From Paramecium octaurelia (taxonomy: Eukaryota; Ciliophora; Oligohymenophorea; Peniculida; Parameciidae): a stretch of 64,000 nt of DNA. Both the position numbers and the translations under genes were made by a program. Shown here piece after piece: positions 49,209 to 61,284 of the stretch; position 1 is the first letter of the stretch; each line of letters begins with the position of its first letter. A model generated the notes under the pieces. It was not told the origin of the DNA. It did no database searches and saw only the letters and a program-made list of their open reading frames with translations. The DNA lies in the NCBI GenBank assembly GCA_905182995.1, contig CAJJDP010000132.1, forward strand, positions 107,940-171,939. The letters are read 5' to 3'.

Positions 49209-50074
49209 TTCAAGTTATTTGGAGTCTTAGGATTTATACTTACATTATCCTATACAAAATTAGTAGTAAGATTTCAAAAGGAAAGATATGGATTTTGAAT
49301 TCTAAGCAACTCCATATAATCTAGAAATATAGACAAATGTTGGAACTGTAAATTTATTTGTAGAATTACTGTGTGTTAGCATCCTAAGTATGATTGGTGT
49401 TTATTATAATTAGATGATGATTTAAATGAGTTTATAAAGAGGATGAATTATCCATATGGTTTATAGCCATATGATAAAATAAGGAAGATTCATGGATACA
49501 ATATAGTCTAAGACAAAAAATATGAATATCCAATTTAAGATTGTGTATTCTAAGAAATATAGGTATGATAATATCATAGATTAAGCAAAGTAGTAATCCG
49601 TATGAGTAAATTCATAATAAAGCTATTTTTGACACTTTTAATGAGATTCTAAATTAATATAGACCGTTCTATTATTGTGATGGTCAACCATATCCTTGGG
49701 AATTTAATCGCAATTTGATAGTTACTTTATACAATGAAGAGAATGTGAGTCTCTTATTGGAGAAGGCAAAGGAGAAGGTGATCCAGCATGCATCGACCTT
49801 GTGCGGATTAATAAATGATGATGATGAGAATATATAATCGAGTATAAACTATGAGGAAGTACTGCAGAGTTTGATGAATTCTGACTATTTATAGTAATTA
49901 AGGAACGAGAGACTTTAATTGTGCATAAAGAACGAAGTATGAAATATAATAAGAGTGTAGTTAGAGGAGTATCAATACGAATGGAGATATCACGATAGGA
50001 CAGAGGCACTGGTTGAGATAACAGATTGCATCTTTGAAGATTTGGTCAATGAATTAATGGTTGAATTGTATTGA
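49198..50074 (+). CDS. DUF4378-like C-terminal domain protein with a Cys cluster
   Basis: Introns of about 41, 23 and 24 nt give 262 residues. The middle has a cysteine/histidine cluster (KCWNCKFICRITVCQHPKYDWC). The C-terminal half carries NPYEQIHNKAIFDTFNEIL, YYCDGQPYPWE and RTEALVEITDCIFEDLVNE, the pattern of the DUF4378-like domain seen in microtubule- and centrosome-associated proteins. The 41-nt intron is long for this genome but is the only one I found that joins the N-terminal exon to the cysteine cluster. Without it the N-terminus needs a one-base frameshift. The start overlaps the previous stop by 11 nt; a later start is possible. Confidence 0.6.
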
Positions 50075-50086
50075 TAATATAAGAAA

Positions 50087-51558
50087 TCACTTTCTCATAC
50101 TTTTCTCCTATTCATTCAATGCATAATATTGAGCCAGATGGATGTTGACTTACTAATTAATCTGTTCATTGGCTTCTTTTCTAAACATTCTCTTGTATAG
50201 GAAAGTAGTACAAATCATCAGGAGTAACATTGTAGTGAGTACCACTACCCAGATGACCCATGTGCTGGAACTCAAAGAGTGTTCAACCTAAGATGAGAGA
50301 AGACAATACCCAGACGCCATCATCTATGTATCCTATCATTCTTTATTTGCAAACACTTGGAAGGGATTCCTCTTTGAAGCTTCTGCAGATGGTTTATAAG
50401 GGTCCGAAATGAGATGTGTCAATCAGTTGCTAGGCACCAGTTTCATAATTAAAGGAATAAGTAGAGACAGTCAAGGATCCTTTGTATTTTAAGTCGTTGA
50501 TGTATAGGATGGGCCAAGACATGGCAGAGTAGTTGAGGTTGATTTGGTGTTGTTCGCTAAGTAAAGTGTTGTCATCCAGTTCATCATTGACAGAAGTAAA
50601 GCTTTTGTCATAGCAAGACTGGATGGATTCAGGATTAATGTTCAGTTTCTTCATGACATCAATTGAGCATGATTTAGCTTACATCAAAGATAAGCAAGTT
50701 TCGCTGTACCTTACAACATACCTCCACCATTTGGACTAGTCTTGTTTGAAGATGCACAATTGTCTGACTATTTCTCTTACTGCATCTTGACCTGTCAAAG
50801 GACCATCTGCATCAGGGTCGCTTGCACAATATCTACCTCCGGATAAGCATTGCTAACTTGGAGTGGTGTAATTGTTCCTTTTGCAAATTCCACATCTATC
50901 TATCGCATAATGTGGAGTGAATTGCAATTGGTCTTTCATTTCCATATGGAATGGGTAAAACTATTCCAAGAACTGATAGCTCGATTTGTCCATTGCACTA
51001 AACCAATAATGGTAGCTCACTTTGTCGGTTTTGAGCATCTCTGGAAATTTCACTACTATATACACTCTGTCATTAGTGTTTGCATCCATATATTATTATA
51101 TTAAATCACCCTACTTTTTGGAAATCAATATTGCTGGAATGTCAATTTCCTTTGTTTCATTCAAGCTGACTAAATTCAATCCTGTTATTTCCTCCTCCAT
51201 GTTGTCCACAATCACTAACATTTAATAGCCATACGATTATGCATTGATAGTCTAATTACCATTATTTATATACCTTGGTGTAAAATGTGCATTCCCCTCT
51301 TTTCACTAGAAGTATCCTAACATTTGAGTAGTCACTATTGTAAGTACTGGTAGTATTAAAATTTGGTGAACAAAAATTAAAAGGTTATGCTACTTCAAGC
51401 ACACCTGCAATTCTTTATCCATATGGCACAAAACCAAAATTAGCAATATTAAATTTTATCTTATCCAATTCAGGTTTCTTTGCTAAGTCTTAGGGGTACT
51501 TTATCACTAATGTTTCATCTTGGGCCAACACCAGTGTGATTAATGCAAAAATTATCAT
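50087..51558 (-). CDS. vacuolar sorting receptor-like type I membrane protein
   Basis: Several short introns interrupt roughly 440 residues. A signal peptide (MIIFALITLVLA) is followed by a PA domain (NVRMLLVKRGECTFYTKV and a VDNMEEEITG-type segment). Next comes the receptor's thioredoxin-like cysteine-rich middle (GGRYCASDPDADGPLTG, REIVRQLCIFKQDQSKWW). One membrane span (WVIWVVVLTTMLLLMI) is followed by a basic tail with AQYYALNEQEKS. This is the plant-type VSR layout that sorts soluble hydrolases to lysosome or vacuole. The two lipases nearby are the kind of cargo such receptors carry, which is inference. The exact inner exon boundaries were not all resolved. It converges with the preceding gene, 12 bp between stops. 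Confidence 0.82.
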
Positions 51559-51610
51559 TTATTTAATTATTAATGATGTAAGACCCATTTAATAAGGTTA
51601 TATACATAAA

Positions 51611-52311
51611 TCATAAATACTCGTGCATTTTATTACGCAGATTGTCCATTCTCTTGTCCATGTTCTCTATTGGCTTGGCCCTTATTGCTGTTCTAATATC
51701 TTAAACCCTTTGTTTATTTATCAACATTGAGAGTCCATTCAAATATTTCACCAATAAATCTAGAGACCCATCCGTTTATACATCAACATATTGAGGATCA
51801 AATTTTGGTATAATGATATCATTAACTTCATAATTACAAATTTAATACAAGAGTGTTATTCCAACAGATTGGGGAATACATTCACCATCACAATATTGGG
51901 AAGATCATAATTTGGAAATTTCTAGTTGATCAAAGATAAGTCTCTATCAATTCTGATCGGCTCAGTGCTATACTCCTTTTATGTACCTTCATATTATTCA
52001 CGATTGCAAGTGCTGACAAAAAGTAAATTCCTAAAATGTTTTCCAAAAAAGGACTTAGCAAAGGCAGCAGTCTTGTCTCTGTCTAAACTCGACCACACTG
52101 CAACATCAAATCTGTCTCTATATTTAATCATAAGCGAATCAAGAAAGAATTCTCTTCCTGGTCTCCAGATTATACTATAATTTTCATATTTGTCATTTGG
52201 TTTTATGTTATCCAATTCCCTTCTCCGATCCAAGTACAACTATTTACCCAATCGTTCTGCCAATAGAAGAGTTCGAGATATATCTGTAATCACTAGTATT
52301 TTTTTGCTCAT
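51611..52311 (-). CDS. FCP1/SCP-like HAD phosphatase domain protein, catalytically degenerate
   Basis: A 23-nt intron leaves 225 residues. The fold is recognisable: ILVITDISRTLLLAE, IIWRPGREFFLDSLM, RFDVAVWSSLDRDKTAAF, FRNLLFVST, NIVMVNVFPNLL and IIIPKFDPQYVD. In active members the first motif is DxDxT and the last is (V/I)DD. Here they read TDISRT and VMVNV, so the general acid/base Asp and the magnesium-binding Asp pair are missing. The first Asp (nucleophile) remains. This is therefore probably a non-catalytic relative, perhaps binding phosphoprotein. Confidence 0.75.
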
Positions 52312-52648
52312 TATGCTAATTTAATGGTATATAAATTTATTAAATTTCATTTCTACAATAAACAAACATGTAATAGGTTTCTGTGAGATGGGAGGTCAGT
52401 CTCATTATGAAAGAGTGGAATATAAAGAATCAACTATAATACGATTGAATTTAATTATGAACAGACTTAGACATTATATTATATTCTATAATTCAATCAA
52501 AAAGGAATAGATATTTGTAATTATTTTCTCATTGGATTCATCCTATCCTACATTACTTCAGATATATTCTACCTGTTATTCTATTAGATATCATAGAACT
52601 AACAAGGTTATTATTTAAATAAATATTAGTAAATTTAATTGTAATTAA

Positions 52649-53476
52649 TCATAATTATAATTGCCACTGAGTATACAGTTTAAAATTGTCTTTTTGTTCA
52701 TCTTCAACGCTTCTTATTAAATTAGATATTTGCTTAATGTTTTACATGAACTTCTACTTCACATAGTACAATTTAAATGAGATCTTGGCTTAGTTATTTT
52801 CAAGTTCTTCCAATTCTGGTGGATCCATATCGCATCCCATTTATTCATATACTTCATATATTGCCCATTGCAACTAAATTCCAACCCCATTGTTCTATTG
52901 TTTAATGAGCATCAACAATTTCATCAACTTTTATTGCTAAACCTCCTTACAAAAGGGAACCAAAAGAGATTGAACTTTGAGATACTGAATCAAGGTGTCT
53001 TCCTGTATGGTTGAGAAGATCTAAGGGATAATTTTTAGATTATTAGCAAATATTTATTCTGCGCTTTCCTGTTTATTAGGATCAAGAAGAAAATACAATC
53101 TTTGAAGCAAAAATATTAGTTTATAATCAGTTGACTGTTCCTTAAGTTTATCGTAGACAATCTATTTGATTTGAAGGTCATTGAATTTATTGATTTACAA
53201 GTGAAGTGCTAAAATTTCATAATGTTATTGCTCAATCAATTCACAAATGTAGACTTGAGGTGAGGAAATTGCTGTTAAGAAGGCATGTACCAATTGTAAT
53301 GATTTGTAAGGTGGTTCACTCTTTAGAAATCCCAGAATGAAATCAAAGAATAAATGATCACAATCTTCATCGGATAAACATGAGAATATCTCTTAGATCT
53401 AAGTATAATATTGAAGACCATCTGAAGCCAAAAAGTCCCCCAATATTTGGACTATGTTTTCTTCATTCAAATCCAT
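52649..53476 (-). CDS. helical-repeat hypothetical protein
   Basis: An intronless frame of 275 residues, mostly paired helices (LFFDFILGFLKSEPPYKS, YKLIFLLQRLYFLLDP, LIQYLKVQSLLVPFCKE) that look like ARM/HEAT-type repeats, ending in a glutamine-rich coiled coil. No specific family recognised. It lies 94 bp downstream of the lipase stop on the same strand. Confidence 0.65.
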
Positions 53477-53570
53477 GAAGAATTTATAATAATGTGTCTT
53501 TAATTCTAGTTCGAAATGAGAATGTTTATATAGAATGATATCTTTATTAATTGTATTCTGATGTTAAAAA

Positions 53571-54430
53571 TCAACAATCAACTGATGAGCTCCATCCCAT
53601 GTAAAAGCTGTGATCAGCAACTGATGGAATAAGAACTGAGTCTGAGCAATTGGGATCTTCGTCCAATTAGCAAACGGTGTATGAAGCTCTGTGGTACCAG
53701 ATTTCTCTGTCAACGTGGTTGAATCCAAAGCTTTATGGTGGAACCTATGTTTTAAATGAAGGAGATTACATGTGGCACAGCATCCTTCTCATGAACAACT
53801 CTGAAATGGGTCACTTGGGTGAATGAGGAGAAGTAATCATAATAGGCCTTGTCACCAACTCTTGGTAATCCAAAAGTAGTCAATTGGAGTGAATTTCCAG
53901 CGATTGCCAATTAGGTAGCATAAAGAGTAGCCATGGCAGCTCCCAAAGAATGACCGGTTACATGAATGACGGCATTTGGGTACATGTTTCTATATTTGGC
54001 GAAGAGAGTGTCAAGTTATGGCTTAAGGGAGTTGAAGGCCTCAAGGAATCCTTTGTGAACTTGGCATTTGCAGGCATCATTATAATCAACCTTATCGAAT
54101 TGGATGTTGTCCAACCAGTTTTAGATGTTGCTTGAACCTCTGAAGACAACTGTAATGGCATTGTAAGTGGGATTGAAAGCGATGTATCCTTTTGTTCCCT
54201 AAGAATATTGTGTACTTTCTTACTTAAATGATATCTTCAAACACTTGAGGATTTTAAATATTTGGGTAATTTCCACTCACATAGCCCAACTTCCAATTAT
54301 TGATGGCGGAATTAGGACAATAAGCAGCGAATGAGAGAGCAGCCTCTTCTTTAGCCAAATCTTCATTATAGATGAATGTTGCACTGACTGTTGCTGCCAA
54401 AACAACCAAAATCAAAGCTGATGATCTCAT
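53571..54430 (-). CDS. secreted class 3 lipase
   Basis: Two 25-nt introns leave 269 residues. A signal peptide (MRSSALILVVLAATVSA) precedes the lipase core: ITVVFRGSSNIQNW (oxyanion region), VHKGFLEAFNSLKP, the nucleophile elbow VTGHSLGAAMATLYA, FGLPRVGDKAYYDYF (catalytic Asp region) and HVPPQSFGFNHVDREIWY with the catalytic His. Several cysteines suggest extracellular or phagosomal folding. It should hydrolyse triacylglycerols. The neighbouring gene at 54612 is a clear paralogue. Confidence 0.92.
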
Positions 54431-54611
54431 TAGTTTTTATTATTTTATTATTGCAAAATTATTTCAAATCATATACTTATGTATTACATTTATTTAGAAA
54501 ACTCGAGAAAAAGATCTTTTTATAAATAATATGTCTAATAATCTCAAATAAAGAAATTCGATTTGAATATTATTGAGATCTTGAATATTGATAAATGATG
54601 TCATTATAAAA

Positions 54612-55462
54612 TCATTCTGAAATTTGCTTTACGGGTTCAGAAGTACAAGAACTTTGTGACCAACCCAAATATGAATGATGATCATTCAAATTTGTTCGTG
54701 TGGCTGAAGCTGAACAGGTTTGATCTTCTCCTTTGACTTCTGCACAAATTACATATGATACTCCATCATAATACCAAACCTCAGTGTTCACATGTTCGAA
54801 ACCAAATCTGAATGGTGGTAGATGAGGAGCTATGTCCTTCTTGTTTGTCAATCTTGTATGAGTCACTTACAACTTAGTAAACCAATCATAAAAATCAGTA
54901 TCACCCACTCTTGGAGCACCAACAGTAACCAGAGTCACCTTCACTCCAGTCAAAGCCAATTCACTGGCAAATAAGGTAGCCATGGCACCTCCCAAAGAAT
55001 GACCTGTCACATGGAATTTAGCATATGGATATTTAACCCTATATTCACCAAGTAGTCCATCCAAATGTATTTTGAGTGATGAATAGGCTGCCAAAAAGCC
55101 CTCATGCACTTGGCATTTGCAAGCTGTGTTGAAACTGGTTTTCTTGGTATCAATATCGGCGATGAAATTCTTTATATTATCCGATCCTCTGAAAACTACG
55201 GTGATGGCCTACGCCTATGAGTTGTATGCTATGTATCCTCTTGTTTTCTAACATAAAATGTCAAAACTACCATATCAACGTTTTCGAAAACCTAAACTTT
55301 GGTCATATGAGGATACTATTCACTAATTGCACCCGTATTCCAGTTATTGATGTCCTCAATTTCACAATAGGCTCCAAATGAGAACGCTGTCAATTGGCTT
55401 GCCAAACTCTCGTCGTACTCAAATGCTGCAGCCAATGCTAATAGAACGACTAAAAATTTCAT
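54612..55462 (-). CDS. secreted class 3 lipase (paralogue)
   Basis: One 23-nt intron leaves 275 residues. A signal peptide (MKFLVVLLALAAAF) is followed by ITVVFRGSDNIKNF, VHEGFLAAYSSLKIHL, VTGHSLGGAMATLFASEL, VGAPRVGDTDFYDWF, and APHLPPFRFGFEHVNTEVW with the active-site His. Compared with the gene at 53571 the elbow is GHSLGG rather than GHSLGA and the C-terminus carries DHHSYLGWSQSSC. Tandem paralogues in the same orientation, 181 bp apart, point to local gene duplication. Confidence 0.92.
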
Positions 55463-55496
55463 GAATATATATTTATAAAAGTAGAGTAATATCAAT

Positions 55497-57030
55497 TCAC
55501 TATAAATGAACAGTTTTATTATTAATCCCTTCAATTTACTAACTTTTATACATCCTTGTAATCTCCTTCTCCCTTTCAGTTTTCAAAGACTTAATAATAA
55601 ATCGAAACATTACTTTATATTTCTCTCTTAATACTGTCATATCTACATTTTAATTTTATTAAATAGTATTTTAGTTCTTTAAATACTATTTTACATACTT
55701 ATCGATTCTGGAATCTAATCTATTCTTACTCTTCCCAGGACTCTCCAATCGTATTTCTGTACTACTCCCATATAGATTGCTCATAGATGCCTTCAAAGCT
55801 TATTATGGATATTAATGGGATAATTAAGACTGCAAAGTTCCGAATCGTTGACTTTTTGTCCTGGAAGTCGTTTGACTTGACTCTCCCTTTTATTTGGGGA
55901 ACTTCAAATAAAATTTCCTTATCTATTTAGTATCATTCTCACTCGATTCTATTTGAGATGCCTTAATAGAATTTTCAGGAGACACCTCATGGATTTCTCT
56001 AGGCGTTCTCATCCCATTTTCTCTCAACTCTTCAATCAATTGGGAGAAGTGATTTCTCCTCAATTATTAACCAATGTTAGGGACTTCTCTCACATGGAAC
56101 ACGTAATTGTTCGTATTGAATAATTCGCATTTCATATTAGTGAAAGTTCTCTTTCTATCAAATAATCGAGAGGAAGTGGATTTCTAAGCAGCGTCAGTTT
56201 AGGATTCAGTTCCCAAACATAGAGGATCTCCAGGATTCAATTGTTTGATTTGCAATTTTCTTTTGATTGGGTAAAATGTTTAGAATGCTCTCATTTCTTG
56301 TATCAATGTTTTATTGTCAACCTTCTTATCCAGGTAATCCTCTATATCGCTTAGTACATGGTAAAACCGTTGGCCTTCCACTTCCACATACTCTTAGGGC
56401 TACTCGTTCTTTTGCTTGTTGATTTGTTTTAGTTCATTTAATTTTTATAACAATTATTTGGTGTCCATATTACTGAATGCATATTTCTCGCTTATATCAT
56501 TATTGTATAGATCCTGATGATTGAGCTTGATCTTGTATTCGCTTGGACTCTGTTGTTCTTACTTTATTAATTCTTCATACTCAATTTCCTCTTCGTTTTT
56601 TTCCAGTTTTTTTATGTTATACTGTGGACCCAAGTCGAATTTAGAATCTCCAGCACCATTGTGCCAACCGTTGATCATCCCTTAATCAATCTTGGATGTC
56701 TTTATTATACGAGCACTCGACGGTCCATCATGTTTCATAGTAGAGTCTATTTTACACACTCTCCTCTATCCGAATTGCAATGCTATCTTTCTATCAATCT
56801 TCTGAAACCCTTTTAATTAAGCATCTTTTACCTGCTCTTTCAACCACAGGAATTGCAGAGCCCTATCCAACGTGATTGGATGTGGTGCTTAATCTCTGAA
56901 TTTCGTGCACTTGCTAAAAAACGCAACCTGTAATACTTATAATTATGAATACATCCTCCTTCTCCACTTATTTCAAAACATCCTCATATAATACTTTGTG
57001 TCTGTGCATCTTCTACATTTTCTTCTTCAT
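55497..57030 (-). CDS. hypothetical basic protein, 502 residues
   Basis: A 25-nt intron near the 5' end is removed to give 502 residues. It begins MKKKMQKMHRHKVLYED and has a conserved-looking N-terminal segment (FRDQAPHPITLDRALQFLW, GMINGWHNGAGDSKFD). The rest is charged, with helices and low-complexity serine stretches (SSQTTSRTKSQRFGT). The C-terminus is a long helix (LREKYKVMFRFIIKSLK). I recognise no domain. Its stop lies 34 bp upstream of the lipase start, so the lipase promoter must be very short. Confidence 0.65.
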
Positions 57031-57152
57031 TTTCTTATGTATATATATATGATTTATAAAGTGGTTAATTGATATTATAATTTATACTTTTATAAACGAA
57101 TTATAATTGTGATTTGACATTTATGGAAGCCAATCCCAAAACCAATATACTA

Positions 57153-57784
57153 TCAATCTCTATACCAAACTTCGATCTTCCCACTTTGGATATAGCATTC
57201 CCACCCTGGATATTGACATTTCTGCACTATCCCCAACTTCTTAAACTCCCCCTTAGCAATAACTCCAAGTATAGTCTCAATCTACTAATTTTTCTTATCA
57301 TTAGTGGTCATAATTTCCGTAATTGTTGCCGTCCTTTGAACATAATTGGCTACCCGATAATTTGAATGTATAATGTGTTCAAATGGTTAAACCCCATGCG
57401 TTAGATAATCCTATGGGTTGTTGAAAAGGGTCAAGGTTACCCACGACGTCGAGTAAGAGGCCTAGGCTTGTTAGAACATCAAATATATACACTAGCCCAT
57501 CCTTGATCTTTGGTTTCCACCGTCGCCATAATAGCAGTAATTTTATCGTATATGTCTGAAATATCTAATTCCAAGTATAACTTAATTCCATTATCCCTCA
57601 CTTCCTCTTTTTTCTATAAATTTACTTCCCTTTTCTTGAAATTTAAGAGTGAATCCTTAAAAAATGAATTTGTTAACCCCAATGATAACACTTCCCGTGC
57701 CAACAAATACTTTGATAACTAATAGATCAAGCGGATGTCAAGAATCCCAAGTAATCCTAATGAATTTTCATCTTACTAGTCCAT
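57153..57784 (-). CDS. F-box-like protein
   Basis: One 26-nt intron leaves 201 residues. An F-box-like N-terminus (LLGILDIRLIYQLSKYL, AREVLSLGLTNSFFKDS) precedes a domain with the signature ETKDQGWATQASYSTSW, seen in uncharacterised F-box-associated proteins, then FKKLGIVQKCQYPGWEC. If correct, it would recruit substrates to an SCF ubiquitin ligase. The F-box match is weak and is judged by the L-P/I pattern only. Confidence 0.6.
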
Positions 57785-57933
57785 AATTTTAATAAAATAA
57801 TAAAAAGTCTAGAATTTTGGTATTTATTAATAATAAAAGAATAATAAATAAGCACAATCTATCGCGTTCATTTAGACAACCTTTAGTGAGCAAATTGTTC
57901 AATTATTAATAAAATATTTCTGTTAGTAAAACA

Positions 57934-58597
57934 ATGAATCAAAGTTATTACCATAAACTAAACAGTAGTTTAACACCTGTGAAGAATAACTAAAACACAG
58001 CAACGTAACTTTCCATGTAAGACTTCATATCAGTAATTAGGAACTACAGCAAACAAATAAGGGATTCAACTGATAACAAAAAGAGTGACTCCTTGCTCAA
58101 TATGCTCATATCCTAATAATAATAGGCAATTTAATCGGCGAGATAGTTCAGTATCGAAAGGCCTTTAAAAAGCTCTCTCCTGGAAACGTATTCAATATTT
58201 ATACTCAGATCTCCAAATATATAAAATAAAACAGCTATCGTTTCATCGTCACTGTCTTATATTAGAAAAAGCACAGAACAATCCTAGTCTGGCAGTACCC
58301 AATTCGATAGATTGCTCAATGAGAACACAACATTGTTAATGAAGATTCAAGAATTGGAATAAAAAGTAAAATACTTCTTTAAATAGTAAGAATTCATTAT
58401 TATAGATAAAATGTTAGTCAGCTAGAAAAAAAGAGATGGTAGTTAAACAAGAAAACAAAGGTGGCAATATTTAGTTATTATTATAAGCGAATAGGAATAA
58501 TGTAAATGAAAATAGAATTTTGAAAGAATTAATTAATAGATAAACTTAGTTAATGCATATTCCCTCAGTACTTTAAACATTGTCACTTGTTAAATGA
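57934..58597 (+). CDS. coiled-coil hypothetical protein
   Basis: A 25-nt intron leaves 212 residues. The N-terminal 120 residues are Ser/Gln-rich (SLLNMLISQQQQAIQSAR). A coiled coil follows (TTLLMKIQELEQK, ENRILKELINRQTQLM). No family recognised. It diverges from the F-box gene with 149 bp between starts. Confidence 0.65.
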
Positions 58598-58759
58598 TTA
58601 CATATAGATACTTAATAATATTAATAAAATTTCGAGGAAATCATACAACTTCTAATTGTTTTGACAATTATCTGGTCTTATTGCACAACAGTCCAACTTA
58701 CTTTTGCTTTAAATCAAATATTCCTAACAGTTCTGTCAGTAATCTAGGTTGTAAGGCCA

Positions 58760-59992
58760 TCAATCCCAGAATTTAAACTGATGTGAATTGCATAAACTAC
58801 TCCTAACTTACTGAATTACGAATTCTAAAATATAAGATCTTAAATACATCGAATCTGCAATAGATGACCCATTCATATCAGTCTTCTATTATGAATCTAT
58901 CAAATCAATCATTATTTATTATAAAGTATCATACAAAATGTTTTGTATTTTCCTTTCTTTAATGATGCTACTTTCATTTTTACTGTTATTGAGAGTACTT
59001 ACATCAAAATAAATAGAATTGGCATAACCATTTTTATTAGTAATCTTTTGCTTGTTTTTAAAACTTTGAATAGATATGCCAGCACATTCAGATAATAAAC
59101 TTCTGATCTAACAATATCTATTTGTCACTTTCTAAATGAATCGAGTAGATTATTATGTTTTAGACCTTAATTCTTGCACTTGACGATAAATGTAGACTAT
59201 ATCATTTATTTTCTATTCAAAGAATATATTACTCATATATACATCTTATTGATTTTACGATTGCACATTTTTCATGATATGAAGTAGAGTGCTTTTTGAT
59301 TTCTGTTTCAATGGAAGGGAGGGTAGGATTTGTGGTTTTGGAATGGAAGTTTCTGGGATTGTTAAAAACATATCCACACTATTACTGTCAACTTATTAAT
59401 AACTATATGCATACTGGAAACCGTCCTCTTCTCTTGTTTTATTTTCATCATATCCTCTTGGATTCTGAATGAGTCTCTTACTACATCTCTTATTTCTATT
59501 CTTTTTTAGTACACAGTCTATTTCAATTGATTGATGGTCATTTTATTTAATTTGATCTCGTCGACCATTTTGCTATGGTTCTCACTCAGAGCCTTTTCAT
59601 ACTTCGAAATCTTATGCAATTCTCCAACCACTTCTTTAACCGAAGGATGATTCTCTAGACTAATTGAATTACTCTATTTAATTACTCTTCTTGTGATTTC
59701 TTTTTCTCTTCTAACTTGACTATTTAGAACTTTAATCTCTCCAGTTGATTCATTAAATGAAAGTATCTTTAATTTAATCTTTCTTCCTATTTGATTGCTT
59801 AAACTTAATACTTCTTTTTCAATTGCAATTGCAGTTTTGGGATTCACTTACTCCACATAAGTTTGCACAACCTGATGTTTATCTTGTACTTTGTCCATTC
59901 CATCATTAATGCTAAAAGATACTATCAATATCATACGGTTCCATCAACACAACTGAACCTCGTTTCTGCATAATATGTAACATCGATTTCAT
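58760..59992 (-). CDS. coiled-coil hypothetical protein, 394 residues
   Basis: Introns of 25 and 23 nt leave 394 residues. The central region is heptad-rich (AIAIEKEVLSLSNQIG, KYEALSENHS-like, IRDVVRDSFRIQEDMMKI), followed by a proline-rich linker (IPKPQILPSLPLKQ) and a helical C-terminus (RQVQELRSKTQQSTRF, YILEFVIQQVRSSL). No domain recognised. Its start is 21 bp from the divergent gene at 60014. Confidence 0.7.
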
Positions 59993-60013
59993 TTTATTTA
60001 ATAAATAATTTTT
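59993..60013. promoter_or_regulatory. 21-bp divergent intergenic region
   Basis: Only 21 mostly A/T bases separate the start codons of two divergent genes. Inferred shared core promoter; no motif recognised. Confidence 0.5.
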
Positions 60014-60721
60014 ATGCTAGAATATATTAATAGATGCTTAGAGTTTTCATTATCACCAACTCCCATTTTCCCAACTAATCTCTTAACCAATATCAAGCAT
60101 TTGACAAACATCGAAAATTAAAGCATATAATCTATAGTAAATTTGAATCCTCCATTAACAGAGTAGTCTTTTATATTGCATCCACAAAGTAATTTCAGTT
60201 TATATTATGTAGTTAGCGAATCATATGTTATAGAGGAGAACAAACTAAGTTTTTATATCTCGGAATCTCCATAGACGAGTTAAAATGAAAAAAATTTGAA
60301 TTAATAAACTAAACAATCAACCAAAACTCTAAGAGAATAGATAAATGAAAGACTGCAAAATAAATAAAGACAATCACATGTTCCTGAAGTTTCAAATTCT
60401 CCTTTAAAAATTCGGTCAAAAAGTCCTATATTGTTGAAGACGGGAATCACTCCTTAGAAATAGGAATCAAATTAAAATAAAGAGAATTAGATGCCTACCA
60501 TACATAGGAAATAGTTTTCATAAATTAATGAGAATATCGAAACTCCAAAAAAAGGTTATTTGCCTTTTCAAAACACAAAATTCAGCAAGACTCCTTCCAG
60601 GTAATCCCAAGCCTAAAGTAAAGTTAAACAAGAATTCTAACCATCTTAACAGTAAAGACATTCGTTAAAAAGGGAATTAAAAAATGGAGTTAGCCATATT
60701 AAATTAACCCTGTACAAATGA
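60014..60721 (+). CDS. disordered hypothetical protein
   Basis: An intronless frame of 235 residues. The first 90 look ordered (CLEFSLSPTPIFPTNLL, FSLYYVVSESYVIEENK); the rest is Lys/Gln/Ser-rich and disordered, with repeated SP/TP sites (SNSPLKIRSKSPILL, TPKKGYLPF, KTPSR) that proline-directed kinases could use. No family recognised. Confidence 0.65.
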
Positions 60722-61284
60722 TAACTAATAATTTATGTTTACAACTTGATTTTAATTAATTGTTATTTATTTCTTTCTAAAAGTACATTAATAAATAAGA
60801 AGGTATAATTTTTGAATTTCACTCAGTAACTTGCTGTTAGTATTGAGTAAAGAATTTAATGCATAAAGTTGCCCCCCTTTTGGATTAGATCTTAGGGTAT
60901 ACAACATACTGTAATCCGAAATTCTGAGGATGAATGTTTGTTTAATTAAAATTGTAATGGTTTTGATAGATTTAGTTTTTTGTTTTCAAATTAAAGTCAT
61001 TATTATTATGAAATAGAATATGATAGTTTTAAAGAGAGTTGAAAGTATGAATATGTCTTAAGTAAAATTAGGTTGTGAAGGAGTTATGTTCTTAGTTTTA
61101 ATTCGAAGGAACAATAATGCGATGTTTTATTATTCTAAATTTCTCATTGATACATTAGTAATGTCCATATTATATGAATTAATAATATAAAATTAAATTT
61201 ATATAAATAATGATAATAAATAACAAATTTATATTCAGTGATTTAATCTAAATAATCAAATACTTTGTTCTATTTTTTTTTTTT
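60722..61284. other. intergenic, AT-rich, with a small hairpin
   Basis: No open frame is supported. Bases 60882-60917 can pair as GGATTA...TAATCC with an inner GGTAT/ATAC stem. Otherwise it is AT-rich with a run of T near 61271, next to the 3' end of the homeobox gene. Confidence 0.4.

Noticed and set aside
53580..53800. N-terminal extension of the helical-repeat gene into the lipase 3' end
   Set aside because: The frame is open by chance through the lipase C-terminus, but the lipase reading with its 25-nt intron and catalytic His is clearly correct there.
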